NCBI GenBank assembly: GCA_001586195.1
Contig: CP014609.1
Location: 2,942,501-3,006,500 of the forward strand
From: Solibacillus silvestris
Lineage (GTDB): Bacteria > Bacillota > Bacilli > Bacillales_A > Planococcaceae
DNA: 64,000 nucleotides
Reading direction: 5' to 3'
Part shown: positions 9,206 to 18,889 of the stretch, piece by piece
Position numbering within the stretch: the first letter of the stretch is position 1
How the letters are laid out: the number at the start of each line of letters is the position of its first letter
Notes under the pieces: generated by a model
Seen by the model: only the letters and a program-made list of their open reading frames with translations
What the model was told of the DNA's origin: nothing
The model's database searches: none
Position numbers and translations under genes: made by a program

Positions 9206-10306
9206 CTAGGACACTTCCCTATTCGAAAGTTGTTTAAAAGGAGGTATAGTTTCCGTTTGTTTCAACTTTTTTCGTCGAATCCATGCAACAATCACGACAA
9301 GAATTAAAGCAAACCCTAAATAGCCCATCGTTGAGTAAACTTTCCCTACTAAACTTGTGAAGCCAACTAGGCTTGCAGCAAATCCTGCCAAACCAACGAC
9401 GATGACAGCTGGCTTGAATGACTTTGATTCCGGTGCAAAGAAGCGCACGGTAAAGGCATAGAACATACCGACTGCCGTATTGTACATCATTCCTAAGAGT
9501 GCGATTGACATAAGAACACCTACCGCTGGATGAATTTGATTGGCCAGCTCTAATGTTGGCATATCTACCCCTGCCACCACGTCGATTTTTACGAACATCG
9601 CGACATTAATCAGAATAATTAATAGACCTAGCATAATCCCGCCAAAAATACCGCCGCGCCCTGCTACTTTACTATCTTTCTCTGTACCACCCATGACGAT
9701 TAACAGCGCAGCACCCGCAGCGATGTTATAAGAAACATACAATAATGCGCCAATAAACCAATTCCCTGCCGCTGCCGGCTGCTCCTTCGCTAAGTTATCT
9801 GCTTGTGACCATGAAAGATCCATCGTAAAGATTGAATAGATTAATATAACAAAGATAACCCCCATTAAATACGGAGTCACACTCGCAATTATATTAATGA
9901 TATTTTTCACATTTAATAATAATGTCGCAATCGTTAAACCAACCATGATAATGCTGCCAACCATCGGATCAATGCCAAACATTTGATTGAATGTAGAGCC
10001 AGAACCGGCAAACATCACGACCGCTACTCCAAATAAGAAGAACGTAATTAGGAAGTCTAAAATGAAGCCTAAATAACGACCACTAATTTGATAAATAACC
10101 TCTTTATGGGAATTAACCTGCATTTCCGATCCTAGCTGTGCTAACGTCATCCCTAAAAAGGCAAAGGCTAATGAAGCGAGAATTCCCCCAACTAGCCCCA
10201 GCGTACCGAAACTTGTAAAATACTGCATAATTTCTTGACCAGAGGCAAAGCCCGCGCCGATTATTAAACCGACGAAAGCACCTCCTATTTGTAAACTTCT
10301 TTTCAT
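9206..10306 (-). CDS. YkvI-family membrane protein
   Basis: A 366-residue polytopic membrane protein with about ten helices. It starts MKRSLQIGGAFVGLIIGAGF, including the small-residue motif GAGFASGQE in helix 1 that is typical of YkvI proteins, which resemble amino acid/sodium symporters of the LeuT-like fold. Transport function is inferred; no substrate is known to me. The ATG at 10306 is chosen over an upstream frame because GAAGGTG precedes it. It is leftward like the downstream amino-acid gene cluster but separated by a hairpin. Confidence 0.75.
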   Translation of the reverse strand: MKRSLQIGGAFVGLIIGAGFASGQEIMQYFTSFGTLGLVGGILASLAFAFLGMTLAQLGSEMQVNSHKEVIYQISGRYLGFILDFLITFFLFGVAVVMFAGSGSTFNQMFGIDPMVGSIIMVGLTIATLLLNVKNIINIIASVTPYLMGVIFVILIYSIFTMDLSWSQADNLAKEQPAAAGNWFIGALLYVSYNIAAGAALLIVMGGTEKDSKVAGRGGIFGGIMLGLLIILINVAMFVKIDVVAGVDMPTLELANQIHPAVGVLMSIALLGMMYNTAVGMFYAFTVRFFAPESKSFKPAVIVVGLAGFAASLVGFTSLVGKVYSTMGYLGFALILVVIVAWIRRKKLKQTETIPPFKQLSNREVS

Positions 10307-10356
10307 AATGCACCTTCTTATTGTTTGAATTTTCTGATAAAATAGTCCATAAATTT

Positions 10357-10384
10357 CCTTAAGCACAAACATTCATGCTTAAGG
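10357..10384. terminator. Hairpin after the racemase gene
   Basis: CCTTAAGCA pairs with TGCTTAAGG around a ten-base loop between the racemase stop and the YkvI-like gene. A T-run follows only on the plus side, so terminator activity for the leftward operon is uncertain. Confidence 0.5.
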
Positions 10385-10395
10385 AGTTGTTTTTA

Positions 10396-11502
10396 TTAGT
10401 TATATGTTTTCTTTTCGACCGTATAAGATTCCACTGTTTCACGATTGATCGCATAGCCGATGCCAGCTGTTTGCGGAACCTGGATATAACCATTTTCCGC
10501 CACTACCTCAGGCTCGATAATGTCCTTTTCCCAGTAGCGATTCGAGCTTGCTGTATCCCCTGGCAGAATAAAGTTCGATAAAGTTGTCAGTGCTACATTA
10601 TGTGCACGTCCCACACCCGACTCCAGCATGCCGCCACACCATACCGGGATACCCATTGATTCGCAATAGTCATGAATTTTCTTCGCTTCTGTTAAGCCAC
10701 CGACACGACCAATTTTAATATTAATAATTTTTGTTGCACCGATTTCGATTGCTTTACGTGCATCCTCTAATGAGTGAATGCTTTCATCCAAGCAAATCGG
10801 TGTTGTCATTTGTTTTTGCAGTGTTGCATGATCGATAATATCATCCGAAGCTAACGGCTGTTCCACCATTGTTAAGTTAAATTCATCAAGCTGCTTTAAT
10901 AGTGGCGCATCTTCTAGACGGTAAGCAGAGTTGGCATCTGCCATAATCGCCACATCCGGGAATTTTTCACGTAGTGTACGCATCACTTCTACATCCCAGC
11001 CTGGCTTGATTTTTACTTTGATCCGCTTATAACCGTCACGCACATATTCATCTACTAAAGCGACTAATTCATCGATCGAATTTTGGATCCCAATACTAAT
11101 TCCTACCTCGATTTGATCCTTTGTACCGCCTAGTGCAGCTGCTAATGTTTGATTCGTTTGCTGGGCATAAATATCCCAAATTGCGCCTTCAATTGTTGAT
11201 TTCGCCATATTATTTTTACGGATTGGCTCAAAAATAGCACTTACTTCATCTGGATGATTAATCTCTTTATTTAAGATTAACGGAATCAAATAATCCTCCA
11301 GCATATGCCAGTTTGTTTTTAACGTTTCTTCGTTATACCATGGTGAGTGGAAAGCTACAGATTCACCCCAGCCGATTGTACCTTGTTCATCTTTTGCTTC
11401 AAGTAATAAAAAATCTCTATTTGTGAAGGTACCAAAGCTTGTTGTGAAAGGTGCCTTTAGTTTCATTTGTAAATGCCTAATTGTAATTTCGGTAATTTTC
11501 AT
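10396..11502 (-). CDS. N-succinylamino acid racemase / o-succinylbenzoate synthase-type enolase
   Basis: A 368-residue enolase-superfamily enzyme of the OSBS/NSAR type. The paired lysines of the active site (KVKIKPG and, later, NIKIGRVGG) and the metal ligands in [14 protein letters not shown] and CLDESI are present. Family members make o-succinylbenzoate for menaquinone or racemise N-succinylamino acids. Here no other menaquinone genes are near; instead a GNAT and an M20 gene precede it, matching the Geobacillus D-to-L amino acid route. The start overlaps the GNAT gene by 26 bases and has GGAGG eight bases upstream. Racemase role is inferred from context. Confidence 0.85.
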   Translation of the reverse strand: MKITEITIRHLQMKLKAPFTTSFGTFTNRDFLLLEAKDEQGTIGWGESVAFHSPWYNEETLKTNWHMLEDYLIPLILNKEINHPDEVSAIFEPIRKNNMAKSTIEGAIWDIYAQQTNQTLAAALGGTKDQIEVGISIGIQNSIDELVALVDEYVRDGYKRIKVKIKPGWDVEVMRTLREKFPDVAIMADANSAYRLEDAPLLKQLDEFNLTMVEQPLASDDIIDHATLQKQMTTPICLDESIHSLEDARKAIEIGATKIINIKIGRVGGLTEAKKIHDYCESMGIPVWCGGMLESGVGRAHNVALTTLSNFILPGDTASSNRYWEKDIIEPEVVAENGYIQVPQTAGIGYAINRETVESYTVEKKTYN

Positions 11503-12310
11503 GTTTGCTGCCTCCAAGTGCTAATGTGTCTTTTCGTACAAAAATATATTCATTCCTCGTTTCCTGCTGCTGCAAGCGAACAGCTGCGTAGCCGGCAGCA
11601 AATAATGCCTGGCAAGTTTCTCGCACAGCTAATCGCCAGTGCATCGCATGCAGCTGACTCGACGCCTTTAATTGTTGGAAATCTTTTGGAACAGGTAATG
11701 TATAAACAGGCTTCGTGAAATCTACCTTATGAAACTTGATCCTGCATAAATTGTCCTGCTCCCAAACCATTTCCCCAAGCGGTTCCGGATTTTCGATATC
11801 GGGTTGGATAGACTGTGCTACATAATCAGACGTTAAATGCCAGTGCACCTCAAAACGATCTGATGGTAACCCTTTATTAAAACCATCCTGCATTTCGCCG
11901 TAGCAGTTTTCCAGGTACGTATAACAAATGCCGTTCAGCTTCGTTAAGTTTAAGTACCCATTGCGTGTTTCCAGTGGATCAAATGTCCATACCATCAGGT
12001 CATAGCCTTTTTGAATGGCGATTTCTCGCTGCGCATCTTTCAACTTTTCGCCAACTTTTTGAGAACGATAGGCTTCATCAATGCCAAGCATATGCGAGCA
12101 TAAATAGGTTTTGCCATTGTTGAGTGCCGCAAAGCCGTAGCTAAAGCCGATTAGTTTTTCGCCTTCATAGGCCCCAACCATAATGCCACCATGCTTGACC
12201 GCTGTTAATGTTTGATGTGTCGGCAGAGGGGATGTTTGCCATATTTGCTGCTCCAGCACTTGCACCTGTTGCATTTCCTCTAGTGTCGTTAGTTCTTTTA
12301 TTAAAATCAT
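11477..12310 (-). CDS. GNAT-family N-acyl(succinyl)transferase
   Basis: A 277-residue GNAT-fold protein with acyl-CoA-binding sequence [20 protein letters not shown] around residue 80 and YLCSHMLGI before it. Its length and the C-terminal extension fit the large predicted GNAT family found beside N-succinylamino acid racemases, where the enzyme succinylates D-amino acids. It overlaps the M20 gene by four bases and the racemase by 26, so the three are co-translated. The succinyl donor and D-amino acid specificity are inference from the gene set. Confidence 0.8.
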   Translation of the reverse strand: MILIKELTTLEEMQQVQVLEQQIWQTSPLPTHQTLTAVKHGGIMVGAYEGEKLIGFSYGFAALNNGKTYLCSHMLGIDEAYRSQKVGEKLKDAQREIAIQKGYDLMVWTFDPLETRNGYLNLTKLNGICYTYLENCYGEMQDGFNKGLPSDRFEVHWHLTSDYVAQSIQPDIENPEPLGEMVWEQDNLCRIKFHKVDFTKPVYTLPVPKDFQQLKASSQLHAMHWRLAVRETCQALFAAGYAAVRLQQQETRNEYIFVRKDTLALGGSKHENYRNYN

Positions 12311-13422
12311 ATCTGATCGCTTCTTTCTAAATGCTGTAACGCGCCAAGTAATGCCCGTTTAATTATTTCTACTCCTGTCTCAAGCTGATTTTGATTAAAG
12401 GTCATTTGCGGATGATGTAAACCCGGTGTGACGCCACAGCCTAAGCCGAGCATCGTCGTTTTTAAATGGGGCTTCGTATACGCATAAAAATGAAAATCCT
12501 CGCCTCCCGGTGTCACGATATCCGGTGCGCAATACGCGGTTCCTACCGTTTCAATAATCGCCTGTCGCATAATAGCTTTTGCTTCTTCATCGACCTGTGC
12601 TGCCGCAATATGAGCACCAATCGTTGTCGTAATAGCTGCTCCGTACAATGCACTGACAGCATCAATGGCCTTTTGTAAGCCCCTTGTGAGCGCATCCATT
12701 GTGTCATTCGTCTGTGCACGCACATCTAAACTGAATGTCGCGGTGCCTGGAATGATATTTGTCGATACACCGCCTGCTTGAATTTGGGTCATTTTTATTG
12801 AGGCGCTTTCCTCAGGTTTAATCCATATACGTTTTAGCGCATCGACTAGTGCGGCTGCTACTTCAATTACGTTTATTCCCTGCTCTGGTCTTGCGCCATG
12901 TGCTTCGATCCCAGTAATGGTGCCGTTAATGAGTTTTGCTGCCCCATGATAGAGCGCTGGTGCATGATAACCTTCTGCCAGTTCCACAAGCGGACGTACA
13001 TGGGTGCCAAATAAAAACTGCAACGGATCGACGACGCCGCGCTCCGCAATCGCCTTCGCACCAGCTGCCTTTTCCTCTGCTGGTTGGAATATAATCCGTA
13101 CCGCACTTGGTAGATGCATTTTTTGCAAGGCAAAGGCCACACCGAGTGCCATCGTCATATGTCCATCATGCCCACAGGAGTGATTGGCCTTAAAGACTCC
13201 ATCTACTTCCTGCCATAAGGCGTCGATATCTGTGCGGAAGCCGACTTTCGGAATACCTGGACCAATATCTACATACAAGCCCGTCATTCCTTCGAATAAT
13301 ACGGGTGTCAGTCCTGCTTGTGTGAGCTGCTCTACAATAAATTGTGTCGTTTCTACCTCCTGCCAACTTACTTCAGGATGATGATGTAAATGCTCAAATA
13401 TTTCGTTTAAACTTTTCTCCAT
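12307..13422 (-). CDS. M20-family amidohydrolase (likely N-succinyl-L-amino acid hydrolase)
   Basis: A 371-residue M20D metallopeptidase-type amidohydrolase. It begins HLHHHPEVSWQEVETT, then GFRTDIDAL and NHSCGHDGHM with the metal-binding Cys/His set, FQPAEEKAAGAKA with the catalytic Glu, and a C-terminal PGGEDFHFY block. It should hydrolyse an N-acyl amino acid; in this operon the expected substrate is an N-succinyl-L-amino acid. The start was moved to the second Met, with GGAGTTGAG upstream. The gene follows the RpiR regulator by five bases. Confidence 0.85.
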   Translation of the reverse strand: MEKSLNEIFEHLHHHPEVSWQEVETTQFIVEQLTQAGLTPVLFEGMTGLYVDIGPGIPKVGFRTDIDALWQEVDGVFKANHSCGHDGHMTMALGVAFALQKMHLPSAVRIIFQPAEEKAAGAKAIAERGVVDPLQFLFGTHVRPLVELAEGYHAPALYHGAAKLINGTITGIEAHGARPEQGINVIEVAAALVDALKRIWIKPEESASIKMTQIQAGGVSTNIIPGTATFSLDVRAQTNDTMDALTRGLQKAIDAVSALYGAAITTTIGAHIAAAQVDEEAKAIMRQAIIETVGTAYCAPDIVTPGGEDFHFYAYTKPHLKTTMLGLGCGVTPGLHHPQMTFNQNQLETGVEIIKRALLGALQHLERSDQI

Positions 13423-13427
13423 ACAAC

Positions 13428-14300
13428 TCAACTCCATCGATCTGCTAAAAAACTATTTTGAAAATCATCAAACTTTTCGCGTTGTTGCTCATAATACGCC
13501 TGATCATGCGACACCATGCCCACGACGAGTGTATTCATAAAAGCAATCAATGCCGGCATCATATCAATCGTCGAAAGCTCCGTTTGCTGTAACACAAAGG
13601 TAGTATCTGCATGAGGGATAATCGGTGCCACATTGGAATCCGTCATCGCCACCGTATAGGCCCCCTGCTCATGAAACATTTTCGCTAATGCAATCGATTC
13701 CTTATAATAACGATGCAACGATACGACGATGACCAATGCATCTTCATCCATCTCCTGCAATGTGCGGATCAGCGCACCTGTATGTGACTCAACGGCTTGT
13801 ACATTCGGACGTAAAATATTTAATGTGAACTTCAGCCACTGTCCTGCAAATTGGGAAGCACCCGCACCGATTAAATAGATCGTCGATGCTTGATGCATAC
13901 GTCTTGTGACATCTTGGAATTGGTCTGGGTCGATTTGTTGGGCAATATTAATAATTTGATTACTTACCTGTCCCATGACCTTTTCTGCAAGCTGCGGCTC
14001 ATGAAATAATGCTTCCTTTGATGCCACATAATTGCCTAACGTACTATTCGTATTCTTGCCAAAAACGAACATCGTGACTTCCTTTTGGAGCTGTGCATAA
14101 CCCGCCAAGCCAATCGCGTAGCAAAATCGGATTACCGTTGTTTCACTTGTGCCTGCACTAATACCTACTTCACTAGCCGAGTGCACCCCAACATAAGTTG
14201 GGTTTTTCAATACAAATTGCGCTACCTTTTTCTGCGCTTTCGAAAGCTGATCAAAATGCGCCTCAATCCGCTCGGTAATCGTGCTTGCTTTAACACCCAA
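13428..14300 (-). CDS. RpiR-family transcriptional regulator
   Basis: About 290 residues: an N-terminal RpiR helix-turn-helix (LSKAQKKVAQFVLKNP...SETTVIRFCYAIGLAGYAQLQKEV) and a C-terminal SIS phosphosugar-type domain with IYLIGAGASQFAGQWLKF. It is first in the leftward unit with the M20, GNAT and racemase genes and probably controls them. The start is uncertain: the frame opens with GTG at 14318, but AAGGAG there better serves a TTG at 14300, nine bases on. The ligand is unknown. Confidence 0.85.
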   Translation of the reverse strand: MGVKASTITERIEAHFDQLSKAQKKVAQFVLKNPTYVGVHSASEVGISAGTSETTVIRFCYAIGLAGYAQLQKEVTMFVFGKNTNSTLGNYVASKEALFHEPQLAEKVMGQVSNQIINIAQQIDPDQFQDVTRRMHQASTIYLIGAGASQFAGQWLKFTLNILRPNVQAVESHTGALIRTLQEMDEDALVIVVSLHRYYKESIALAKMFHEQGAYTVAMTDSNVAPIIPHADTTFVLQQTELSTIDMMPALIAFMNTLVVGMVSHDQAYYEQQREKFDDFQNSFLADRWS

Positions 14301-14503
14301 AAGAAGCCACTCCTTCACGATTCATTTTTTGAAGTTTATACTTCAAACGTTGAATAGTAATTTAACATACTCATTGGTAAAATGCAATAAGTTTTCTGAA
14401 AGTTCTAACTAATAAATCTATTCATTTGTCGATTCAATGAAAATGATTAGCTTGAGCATCTAAAATAAAAGCATATAATGAAGACATAAAGGGGGTATCT
14501 TTG

Positions 14504-16099
14504 ATGAGGTTTAATCGAATCTTTCAACAATTTGCAGCAATAACCGAGGCAATCAAAGCATTTCCACTAGCTACTGTGCTCTTAGTCGTCTTATTCTTCG
14601 TGAATGTAGCAGAAATTAGCGGTACTGTGGCAAATTACGAAAAATGGCTGGCAACGCTTGTTGTTGCTGTATTTGCTGCATCTGTAGCTGACTTATTTGC
14701 CAAACATGTCATAACGTATAGCATCGCAATTTTTTTTACAGGGCTTTTCTTCTGGATTAGCAGCTCCAATGATCTTGTATTAGCGATCCAAACAGGCGTT
14801 GTTGTCAGTGCGCTCATGATGGGCTTTATATGGTACGGAAAGGAAAACTTCAGTGCTCGTTTTTTCCATATTTTCAAAAGCATACTCATCACAGCCTTCT
14901 TCTCCATTATCATCTTTGTTGGATTAATGCTCATCTATGCAGCGATCAATTATTTACTGTTTTCGATTAATTCAAATATCATCGAGTATATCGCGGCTAT
15001 TGTATTTGGTTTGTTTACGCCATTATTCTTCCTGTCCTTGACAATGAAGAAAGAGGAACCTGCCCATATTCTTGAGGTGTTGCTTTCGTACGTAATTGTA
15101 CCGCTGACAATGGTGTATGCTGTGATTTTAGTAATTTATATCGCACTGCATTTCACAGATTGGTCAGAAAATTTACTCGAACCATTATTAGTGTATTTCG
15201 CGTCAACTGTACTCATCGTCTACTTTTTAAGCTGCCGACTTAATAATGGGTTAACGAAATGGTTCCGACTTATTTTCCCGAAAGTATTACTTATCATTGT
15301 GCTTTATCAGCTCGTTGTCTCCATCATGAAAATCGGAGAGACTGGCATTACACATGGCCGATATTTTGTTATTTTATTCGGTTTATTTGCCATCATCATC
15401 GCACTGATCCTGACATTTATTCCAAAAAAGCAATGGCTTGTTGCACCGATTTTTATCGGGTTTAGTTTACTTTCTGTCATCCCGCCTGTTGATGCTTTTA
15501 CGATTAGTAAAAACAATCAGGAAAATCTACTACAGGAGCGTTTACAATCGCTCAATATGTACGATGGAGAAGTTCAGCCGAATCCGGAAATTTCTAATGA
15601 GGATAAACAATTCATTACGGAGAAATTTGATTATTTACAGCGCATGGATTATGACATTGCGTGGCTGCCGGATCAACGTTTCGAAAAAATCTTTGGTTTC
15701 TCGCCACAGTATAAAGATTATATGAATGAAGTCTATTATACGGTTAACTTAAATGGGGATGAACCGATTATCACCGAGATTGATCAGTACGATTATTTTG
15801 TTCAAGTATCCGCTTCACAAAACTCAATGCACCGACGCTTTGAGTTGGCAAACAATATGCAGCTCCGTTTACAAAAAGATAAGCTCGTGTTAGTGAAAGA
15901 CGAGCAAGAGCTTTTAGCATGGCCGTTGGAGGAACTAGACACCCTCTTTACAAGTAATTACAGCGAATTATCTGTAGAGGAAGCTACTTTAATCGCAGAA
16001 AATGACCGCGCGAAGCTGCAAATCATCGTACAATATGCTCAATCCCATCGCAATCAACGCTATGCGGAGTTATTTGTTTTTGTGCAGGTGAAGGAATAA
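14504..16099 (+). CDS. DUF4153 membrane protein
   Basis: A 531-residue protein with an N-terminal two thirds made of about ten hydrophobic helices and a hydrophilic C-terminal domain from roughly residue 350. The pattern, including the AISGTVANYEKW-type first loop and repeated YFLSC/LIFP segments, matches DUF4153 proteins of Bacillales. Function is not known. The ATG has AAAGGGGG upstream. It is transcribed alone, divergent from the RpiR unit, and followed by a hairpin. Confidence 0.75.
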   Translation: MRFNRIFQQFAAITEAIKAFPLATVLLVVLFFVNVAEISGTVANYEKWLATLVVAVFAASVADLFAKHVITYSIAIFFTGLFFWISSSNDLVLAIQTGVVVSALMMGFIWYGKENFSARFFHIFKSILITAFFSIIIFVGLMLIYAAINYLLFSINSNIIEYIAAIVFGLFTPLFFLSLTMKKEEPAHILEVLLSYVIVPLTMVYAVILVIYIALHFTDWSENLLEPLLVYFASTVLIVYFLSCRLNNGLTKWFRLIFPKVLLIIVLYQLVVSIMKIGETGITHGRYFVILFGLFAIIIALILTFIPKKQWLVAPIFIGFSLLSVIPPVDAFTISKNNQENLLQERLQSLNMYDGEVQPNPEISNEDKQFITEKFDYLQRMDYDIAWLPDQRFEKIFGFSPQYKDYMNEVYYTVNLNGDEPIITEIDQYDYFVQVSASQNSMHRRFELANNMQLRLQKDKLVLVKDEQELLAWPLEELDTLFTSNYSELSVEEATLIAENDRAKLQIIVQYAQSHRNQRYAELFVFVQVKE

Positions 16100-16110
16100 G
16101 GAATGAATGG

Positions 16111-16150
16111 AACAGCCCTTGACATGTGGATTGTCGGGGGTTGTTTTTGG
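16111..16150 (+). terminator. Terminator of the DUF4153 gene
   Basis: AACAGCCCTTGACA pairs imperfectly with TGTCGGGGGTTGTT and is followed by a T-run. Confidence 0.75.
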
Positions 16151-16175
16151 TAAGAGGTGAAAAAATTAAAGCATA

Positions 16176-16222
16176 AAGAACGCACAATTCCTATTTCAAG
16201 AATTGCGACCGATTGTGGAATA
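16176..16222. repeat. Palindromic intergenic repeat, copy 1 (diverged)
   Basis: AACGCACAATTCCTATTTCA begins a diverged member of the family described at 25159: an AATTC/GAATT arm pair and the tail GCGACCGATTGTGGAA. Confidence 0.55.
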
Positions 16223-16249
16223 TCGTTTTTCAACAAAAGACTCCTTTAG

Positions 16250-16726
16250 TTAATAAGAATGAATAGAATTAAACCTTCTTCCAATAAAGTTAGCAGGTAC
16301 GGGGTTGAGTTCTAATTCTCTTGACCAAATAGAGAGTTGACCAATGTGGTGAATTTCATGGGCAATTATATGGTGTAATATTTCCTCAACGGTATATTTA
16401 TTTTCATCCCAAGGTACATATACAACTTTATTTTTAAATTCATCTATATCTTTACTTAGAAATTCTGCTATTTCATTTCGCAATCTATCAGAAAGAGCCT
16501 TAACCTTTTCAGGCGTATCATAATCAGCAAATTCGACTACTATGTCTTCTTTGCCTTGAATACCACGAAACCAACTGTATTCAACATCAATAATGTGAAA
16601 AAGAGTATATAATATACTCCCTACTCCACCAGTTCTTTCTTTCTTCAATTCCTCAATCGATAGCTGGTAACACCAATCAAACCATTCGTCTCTTACCTGC
16701 CAGTTATATTCAAAAAAATTTAACAA
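16250..16726 (-). CDS. DinB-family protein
   Basis: About 158 residues with the DinB/YfiT four-helix pattern. Three metal-ligand histidines are evident: one in LFHIIDVEYSWF near residue 45 and two in the EILHHIIAHEIHHIGQLSIW helix near 115-130. Family members are metal-dependent and include thiol (bacillithiol) transferases and DNA-damage-induced proteins; the actual reaction is unknown. A GTG start at 16735 is possible, but GGAG lies eight bases before the TTG at 16726, which is preferred. Confidence 0.85.
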   Translation of the reverse strand: MLNFFEYNWQVRDEWFDWCYQLSIEELKKERTGGVGSILYTLFHIIDVEYSWFRGIQGKEDIVVEFADYDTPEKVKALSDRLRNEIAEFLSKDIDEFKNKVVYVPWDENKYTVEEILHHIIAHEIHHIGQLSIWSRELELNPVPANFIGRRFNSIHSY

Positions 16727-16879
16727 TGTGATCACTCCAATATAATTGTTTTAACTATAAGAGTTAGCTTCTTGTCACTAAAATTCCTCTATATTTTTTT
16801 AGTAATTTGCTAAACGTTTCTTATCAAAGAAACTAATTGACACCGTTACAATGTGTAAATAAAGAAGACCATCTAATCA

Positions 16880-16911
16880 TTATTCAACTAAAGCGCCCGA
16901 TTGTTGAAGAG
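16880..16911. repeat. Palindromic intergenic repeat, short copy 2
   Basis: TTATTCAACTAAAGCGCCCG followed by ATTGTTGAAGA is the tail half of the repeat family described at 25159. Confidence 0.55.
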
Positions 16912-17021
16912 AGTGTCAACACTTTAATGCCATTATAATTTTTTAGCTATAAATCAGAATTAATTGCTGTTAAATTAATCCTCTAATTTTTATTTGTGCC
17001 CTAGCTTCTAAAATTTAACGA

Positions 17022-17501
17022 TTATTGATTAAGAGATTCTTTTGTTATTGTTTCTAAAAGCTCAAATAAACCACTATCATTTGAGATTTTATAATACTTA
17101 TGATCGCTATCATTGTCATCTTCATAGACAAATATTAAATTTTTTTGAGTTGGATTAAGTTCTAACTCATAACGCTTATTCAATGCAATATTGATAAAAT
17201 AATTTCCATCCACATATGAATCTGAACTAGATAATATTTCAAACTTAGAATTCTTAAAAGCTTCTAGAATTGCTGTTTTATCATCCTCCGACAGCTTAAG
17301 TTCTACAAAAATCTCTTCTGTCTCACGATCCAATTTATAACCGTCAACAGTAACGTGTTCTGATTCAAAGTCTATATCATTAAAAACTTCATCGCTGGCT
17401 AATGTATTGCTGTTAAAAATAAAGAAAGCCACAAATAGGGCAACAATAAACAAAACAAATATACTTGCTATCATTTTTTTACTCTTAACTTTAGCATTCA
17501 T
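17022..17501 (-). CDS. Membrane-anchored hypothetical protein
   Basis: A 159-residue protein with a basic start, one N-terminal membrane segment (about residues 10-30, IASIFVLFIVALFVAFFIF) and an acidic outer domain. No family is recognised. GGAGG seven bases upstream fixes the ATG. It is a single gene in the run of small envelope-type genes between 16 and 26 kb. Confidence 0.65.
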   Translation of the reverse strand: MNAKVKSKKMIASIFVLFIVALFVAFFIFNSNTLASDEVFNDIDFESEHVTVDGYKLDRETEEIFVELKLSEDDKTAILEAFKNSKFEILSSSDSYVDGNYFINIALNKRYELELNPTQKNLIFVYEDDNDSDHKYYKISNDSGLFELLETITKESLNQ

Positions 17502-17694
17502 ACGCAACCTCCATTTCCTTTGTTTTATAAATTATAATATAGTTAAGTTTACTAAGTAGTGGAAAATATCATTAAAGACTTTAGATTGATAAAAATAGTG
17601 TATCTTAGTTTTATAACAAAAATATATATAATTTTACAATTTTTTAGAAATATTATATTTTTTGAAATTTATTAAAAAAATGGTAGGTGTGAGT

Positions 17695-17898
17695 ATGCGT
17701 TTATTAAAATCTATAAACAACTTTTTAGAAAGTAAGTATATGTTTCTTATACTAGGAACATTATTAGCTATAGTAGCAATAGCGCTTTATGTTAGGGGTT
17801 TAGGTGGTCTTTCTATCTTTATAGCTTCTCTTTTCTCTATTTCAAATTTGATATTGTTTTTTTATGTAAATAAATATGGGTTTAAAAATAAAAAATAA
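17695..17898 (+). CDS. Small two-helix membrane protein
   Basis: A 67-residue protein with two hydrophobic segments and a basic tail (YGFKNKK). AGGTG lies six bases before the ATG; a longer frame opens at a TTG at 17662 without a ribosome site. No family is recognised. Confidence 0.5.
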   Translation: MRLLKSINNFLESKYMFLILGTLLAIVAIALYVRGLGGLSIFIASLFSISNLILFFYVNKYGFKNKK

Positions 17899-18211
17899 AG
17901 AAGTCAGTCTTCGTAGAGGACTAAACCCTTGCTTGGTAACATTTCATAAAAAAAGGCATCCATTGTATTCAGCATTGGATGCCGATTTCATATTCCGATA
18001 ATTTTTAAAAGCACTGTTTGTTACATTCTATTGGTCCTTTAACGAAAAAGAGCATTTCCTTTATTCAAGGAACGCACCCTTTAGCGGAAAAATGCGATCT
18101 TCTTATTGAAGAATCGCGCCCGATTGTTGAAGATTGATTGTGTATCCTCCAAACTTTTATTTGGAAACGTTATTGAGATAAAATTTATATAGTATTCATA
18201 AAAATGAGTTG
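17899..18211. other. Gene-free stretch holding a tandem pair of intergenic repeats
   Basis: A short hairpin-like AAAAAGGCATCC...GGATGCC at about 17949-17982 follows the small membrane gene and could end its transcript. The rest is occupied by the two repeat copies listed at 18035 and 18080. No gene is seen. Confidence 0.6.
18035..18134. repeat. Palindromic intergenic repeat, copies 3a and 3b in tandem
   Basis: A diverged copy (AGCATTTCCTTTATTCAAGG with AACGCACC) at 18035-18078 is followed directly by a good copy at 18080-18134 with TGCGATCTTCTTATTGAAGA and the CGCGCCCGATTGTTGAAGA tail. Confidence 0.75.
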
Positions 18212-18643
18212 TTATTCTTCAGATTCACTAAACGGGTATACATACATATCAATATCAATAAATGCATTGATATCGGAAGCAAATTTACTAAATTCAGGGT
18301 AGATTACTAAACCAGGTGTAAAACCATCTATCATTGTTATCACTAATGCAACTTTTACATTCAATTTCAATTCTTTTTTTATACGGTTAATTGAATCTGT
18401 TTTTTCCTGGAAAACATTTAAAATAGGAAGTAAAACATCATCTACATCAAGTGTTTCTAATGTTTCAGATTCATATTGCCACGATGTAAATGAACGTGTA
18501 CGTACATCATTTATTCTTTCACCCATTCGCAATATTCTTGTTGGCTTTACACCTAACATCGCTGTTACTACTTCTACAGGAAAATCATCAACATCATCCT
18601 TACCAGTAAAACTAATGTATGCATATAAACTTGTTTTATCCAT
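18212..18643 (-). CDS. DUF4279 domain protein
   Basis: A 143-residue protein whose layout fits DUF4279: an N-terminal beta-strand (YAYISFTG), the V..MLGVKPTRILRMGE block near 30-48, a TSWQYESETLETLD stretch, and a C-terminal VALVITMIDG/PGLVIYPE block. Proteins of this family are small cytosolic ones of unknown function, sometimes beside toxin genes. GGAGGG lies seven bases before the chosen ATG. Confidence 0.75.
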   Translation of the reverse strand: MDKTSLYAYISFTGKDDVDDFPVEVVTAMLGVKPTRILRMGERINDVRTRSFTSWQYESETLETLDVDDVLLPILNVFQEKTDSINRIKKELKLNVKVALVITMIDGFTPGLVIYPEFSKFASDINAFIDIDMYVYPFSESEE

Positions 18644-18710
18644 ACAGCCCTCCAAAGATCTTTATATTTATACAAGCGATTATAACGTTAAAATTTACTG
18701 GATAAAAGTA

Positions 18711-18770
18711 ACCTTTAACTGAAAAGGACCCCCTTCCTTATTCAAGGAAAGCGCCCGATTGTTGAATAAG
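18711..18770. repeat. Palindromic intergenic repeat, copy 4
   Basis: CTTTAACTGAAAAGGACC followed by CCTTCCTTATTCAAGGAAAG and the GCGCCCGATTGTTGAA tail; the inner palindrome arms differ from the commoner CGCGAT type, but the layout is the same. Confidence 0.65.
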
Positions 18771-18810
18771 GGATCGTCATTCGTAATGTTTACTACCTTA
18801 CATACAAAGA

Positions 18811-18840
18811 AGTTCCCAAATACGATTTTGGGAAGGTTAT
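18811..18840. repeat. TTCCCAAA-type hairpin repeat
   Basis: GTTCCCAAA pairs with TTTTGGGAA around a short loop. Related hairpins lie at 19251-19278, 25119-25146 and 25846-25872, and a decayed one near 19606, always in gaps between small genes. Confidence 0.6.
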
Positions 18841-18889
18841 ACTTTAATTAACGAATGATTTGCAGAATTGATAAGTTGGGGGATGAGAA

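Noticed and set aside
10396-11502. Calling the enolase-type gene menC of menaquinone synthesis
   Set aside because: No men genes are adjacent and the GNAT/M20/RpiR context points to N-succinylamino acid racemisation, though OSBS activity cannot be excluded.
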